Shown: piece by piece, positions 63,408 through 64,000 of the stretch | How the letters are laid out: the number at the start of each line of letters is the position of its first letter | Numbering within the stretch: position 1 is the first letter of the stretch | Assembly (NCBI GenBank): GCA_030538255.1 | Contig: JAUNUI010000008.1 | Location: 22,833-86,832 of the forward strand | Reading direction: 5' to 3' | DNA: 64,000 bases | DNA from: Pelistega sp. | Lineage (GTDB): Bacteria; Pseudomonadota; Gammaproteobacteria; Burkholderiales; Burkholderiaceae_B | The notes under the pieces: model-generated | Databases searched by the model: none | What the model was told of the DNA's origin: nothing | Seen by the model: only the letters and a program-made list of their open reading frames with translations | Made by a program: the position numbers and the translations under genes

Positions 63408-64000
63408 GTGCCATTGAGTCAAACCAAAACGCCCGCTCGATTAACTGAGCCCGCAACTCGTAAATTGCCTCGCAATATTTTATTTTGGCTGATGTCTGCC
63501 TATATCTTGGCTGGACTGTTTTGGCGCGACCCATGGAAAACCGATGACATTACAGGTTTAGCCACCATGCTAAGCCTCTTAGAGCAGCCAAATACTTGGT
63601 TAACGACCCATGTTGGCAGTATGCCACTTACGCAAGAAGGTCCCTTAACGACCTGGATTGGCGCTCTGTTTATTGCCCTTTTCTCACCTATCTTTGGGCT
63701 TTTTATTGACCCCTTTGAAGCGAAAATTGCCGCCTCACGTCTACCGAATTTGCTGTATTTCTTCGGGCTGATGTGGGGTATCTGGTATGGCACCTACTTA
63801 TTAGCACGCCGCCCCGAAGCACAACCCCTGCCCTTACCGTTTGGTGGTGAGCCGAACCCACGAGATTATGGCCGCATGATGGCCGATGTCGCTTTTTTAT
63901 TTACGATTGCGACCGCTGGTATCATCGTCAAAATCCATGAAACCAGCCCCTTCCCTCTGATTCTTGTACTGCACTCATTGGCTTTCTATGGCTTTGTGCG
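63408..64000 (+). CDS. ArnT-like glycosyltransferase (family 39), 5' part
   Basis: Reading frame runs off the right edge; about 197 residues visible. Start GTG 63408 is chosen because the frame closes at 63390 upstream; TTG 63414 is possible. NILFWLMSAYILAGLFWRDP is the first membrane helix, followed by the catalytic-loop region WKTDDITGLATML with paired Asp, a second helix WIGALFIALFSPIFGLFI, another near LLYFFGLMWGIWYGTYLLA, and ARRPEAQPLPLPFGGEPNPRDYG, all as in Alcaligenaceae proteins of the ArnT/PMT (GT-C) family that transfer sugars from polyprenyl phosphate. Substrate unknown. Confidence 0.85.
   Translation, partial: MPLSQTKTPARLTEPATRKLPRNILFWLMSAYILAGLFWRDPWKTDDITGLATMLSLLEQPNTWLTTHVGSMPLTQEGPLTTWIGALFIALFSPIFGLFIDPFEAKIAASRLPNLLYFFGLMWGIWYGTYLLARRPEAQPLPLPFGGEPNPRDYGRMMADVAFLFTIATAGIIVKIHETSPFPLILVLHSLAFYGFV

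Overview
The window looks like a chromosomal segment of a betaproteobacterium of the order Burkholderiales, most likely family Alcaligenaceae, with a fairly AT-rich genome (impression from reading, not computed). The evidence is gene order and family signatures: gyrA-serC-pheA-hisC-tyrA-aroA-cmk followed across a divergent region by ompA-ubiG-gph is the Bordetella-type arrangement; the tmRNA gene has the circularly permuted two-piece form known in betaproteobacteria; and the proteins resemble Alcaligenaceae homologues. No phage, insertion sequence, integron or CRISPR array is visible. It is mostly housekeeping sequence, with unusual regulatory and repeat features between and inside genes.

Layout. 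0.4-9.5 kb: a leftward run of gyrase A, serine and aromatic amino acid biosynthesis and cytidylate kinase, with several 4-base overlaps. 10.3-13.1 kb: rightward ompA with a strong promoter and terminator, then ubiG-gph and an OmpA-domain lipoprotein. 13.26-13.55 kb: permuted ssrA on the minus strand, absent from any protein track. 13.6-22.3 kb: DUF1415 protein, an unknown protein, an rmlD-like reductase expanded by internal repeats, the Ctp protease, an MltB-type lytic transglycosylase and a Uup-type ABC-F ATPase. 22.6-25.6 kb: tRNA-CAT, a Dcu-type C4-dicarboxylate carrier with a long perfect palindrome upstream, a SHOCT membrane protein and the remnant of a BREX brxL gene. 25.9-33 kb: transporters (DMT, MFS, LplT), argE, and a secreted barnase-type RNase with its barstar inhibitor. 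33.3-39.4 kb: an FMN-binding glutamate-synthase-like protein, three lipoproteins, and a cytochrome b561 / cytochrome c' pair. 39.5-46.3 kb: purB, mnmA, DAHP synthase with an attenuator, tldD and a DUF4136 lipoprotein. 46.4-64 kb: pepN, fbp, a divergent qor/marR pair with mar-type operators, a YjgR/HerA-like ATPase, yebC-purD-nadD, rsfS-rlmH, maf, maiA, fkpB-ispH, radC, rpmE2 and the start of an ArnT-like glycosyltransferase that runs off the window.

Main discoveries. (1) Upstream of the DAHP synthase gene is a short leader ORF with eight consecutive aromatic codons (Phe, Tyr and Trp, all three end products of the pathway), followed by an antiterminator/terminator pair: a transcription attenuator that would sense all three aromatic amino acids at the committing step. 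The later enzymes of the same pathway lie at 1-6.7 kb. (2) A two-piece tmRNA with tag ANDESYALAA. (3) A pervasive pattern of private tandem repeats (13-50 bp units, each different), often starting at or copying the 3' end of a gene, and in rmlD a 51-bp repeat built from the catalytic YxxxK region. (4) A marR gene whose operator sits exactly between its -35 and -10 boxes.

Several computed ORFs begin at TTG upstream of better ATG or GTG starts. Starts here were chosen from ribosome-binding sites, lipoboxes and family lengths, and the reason is given in each entry.
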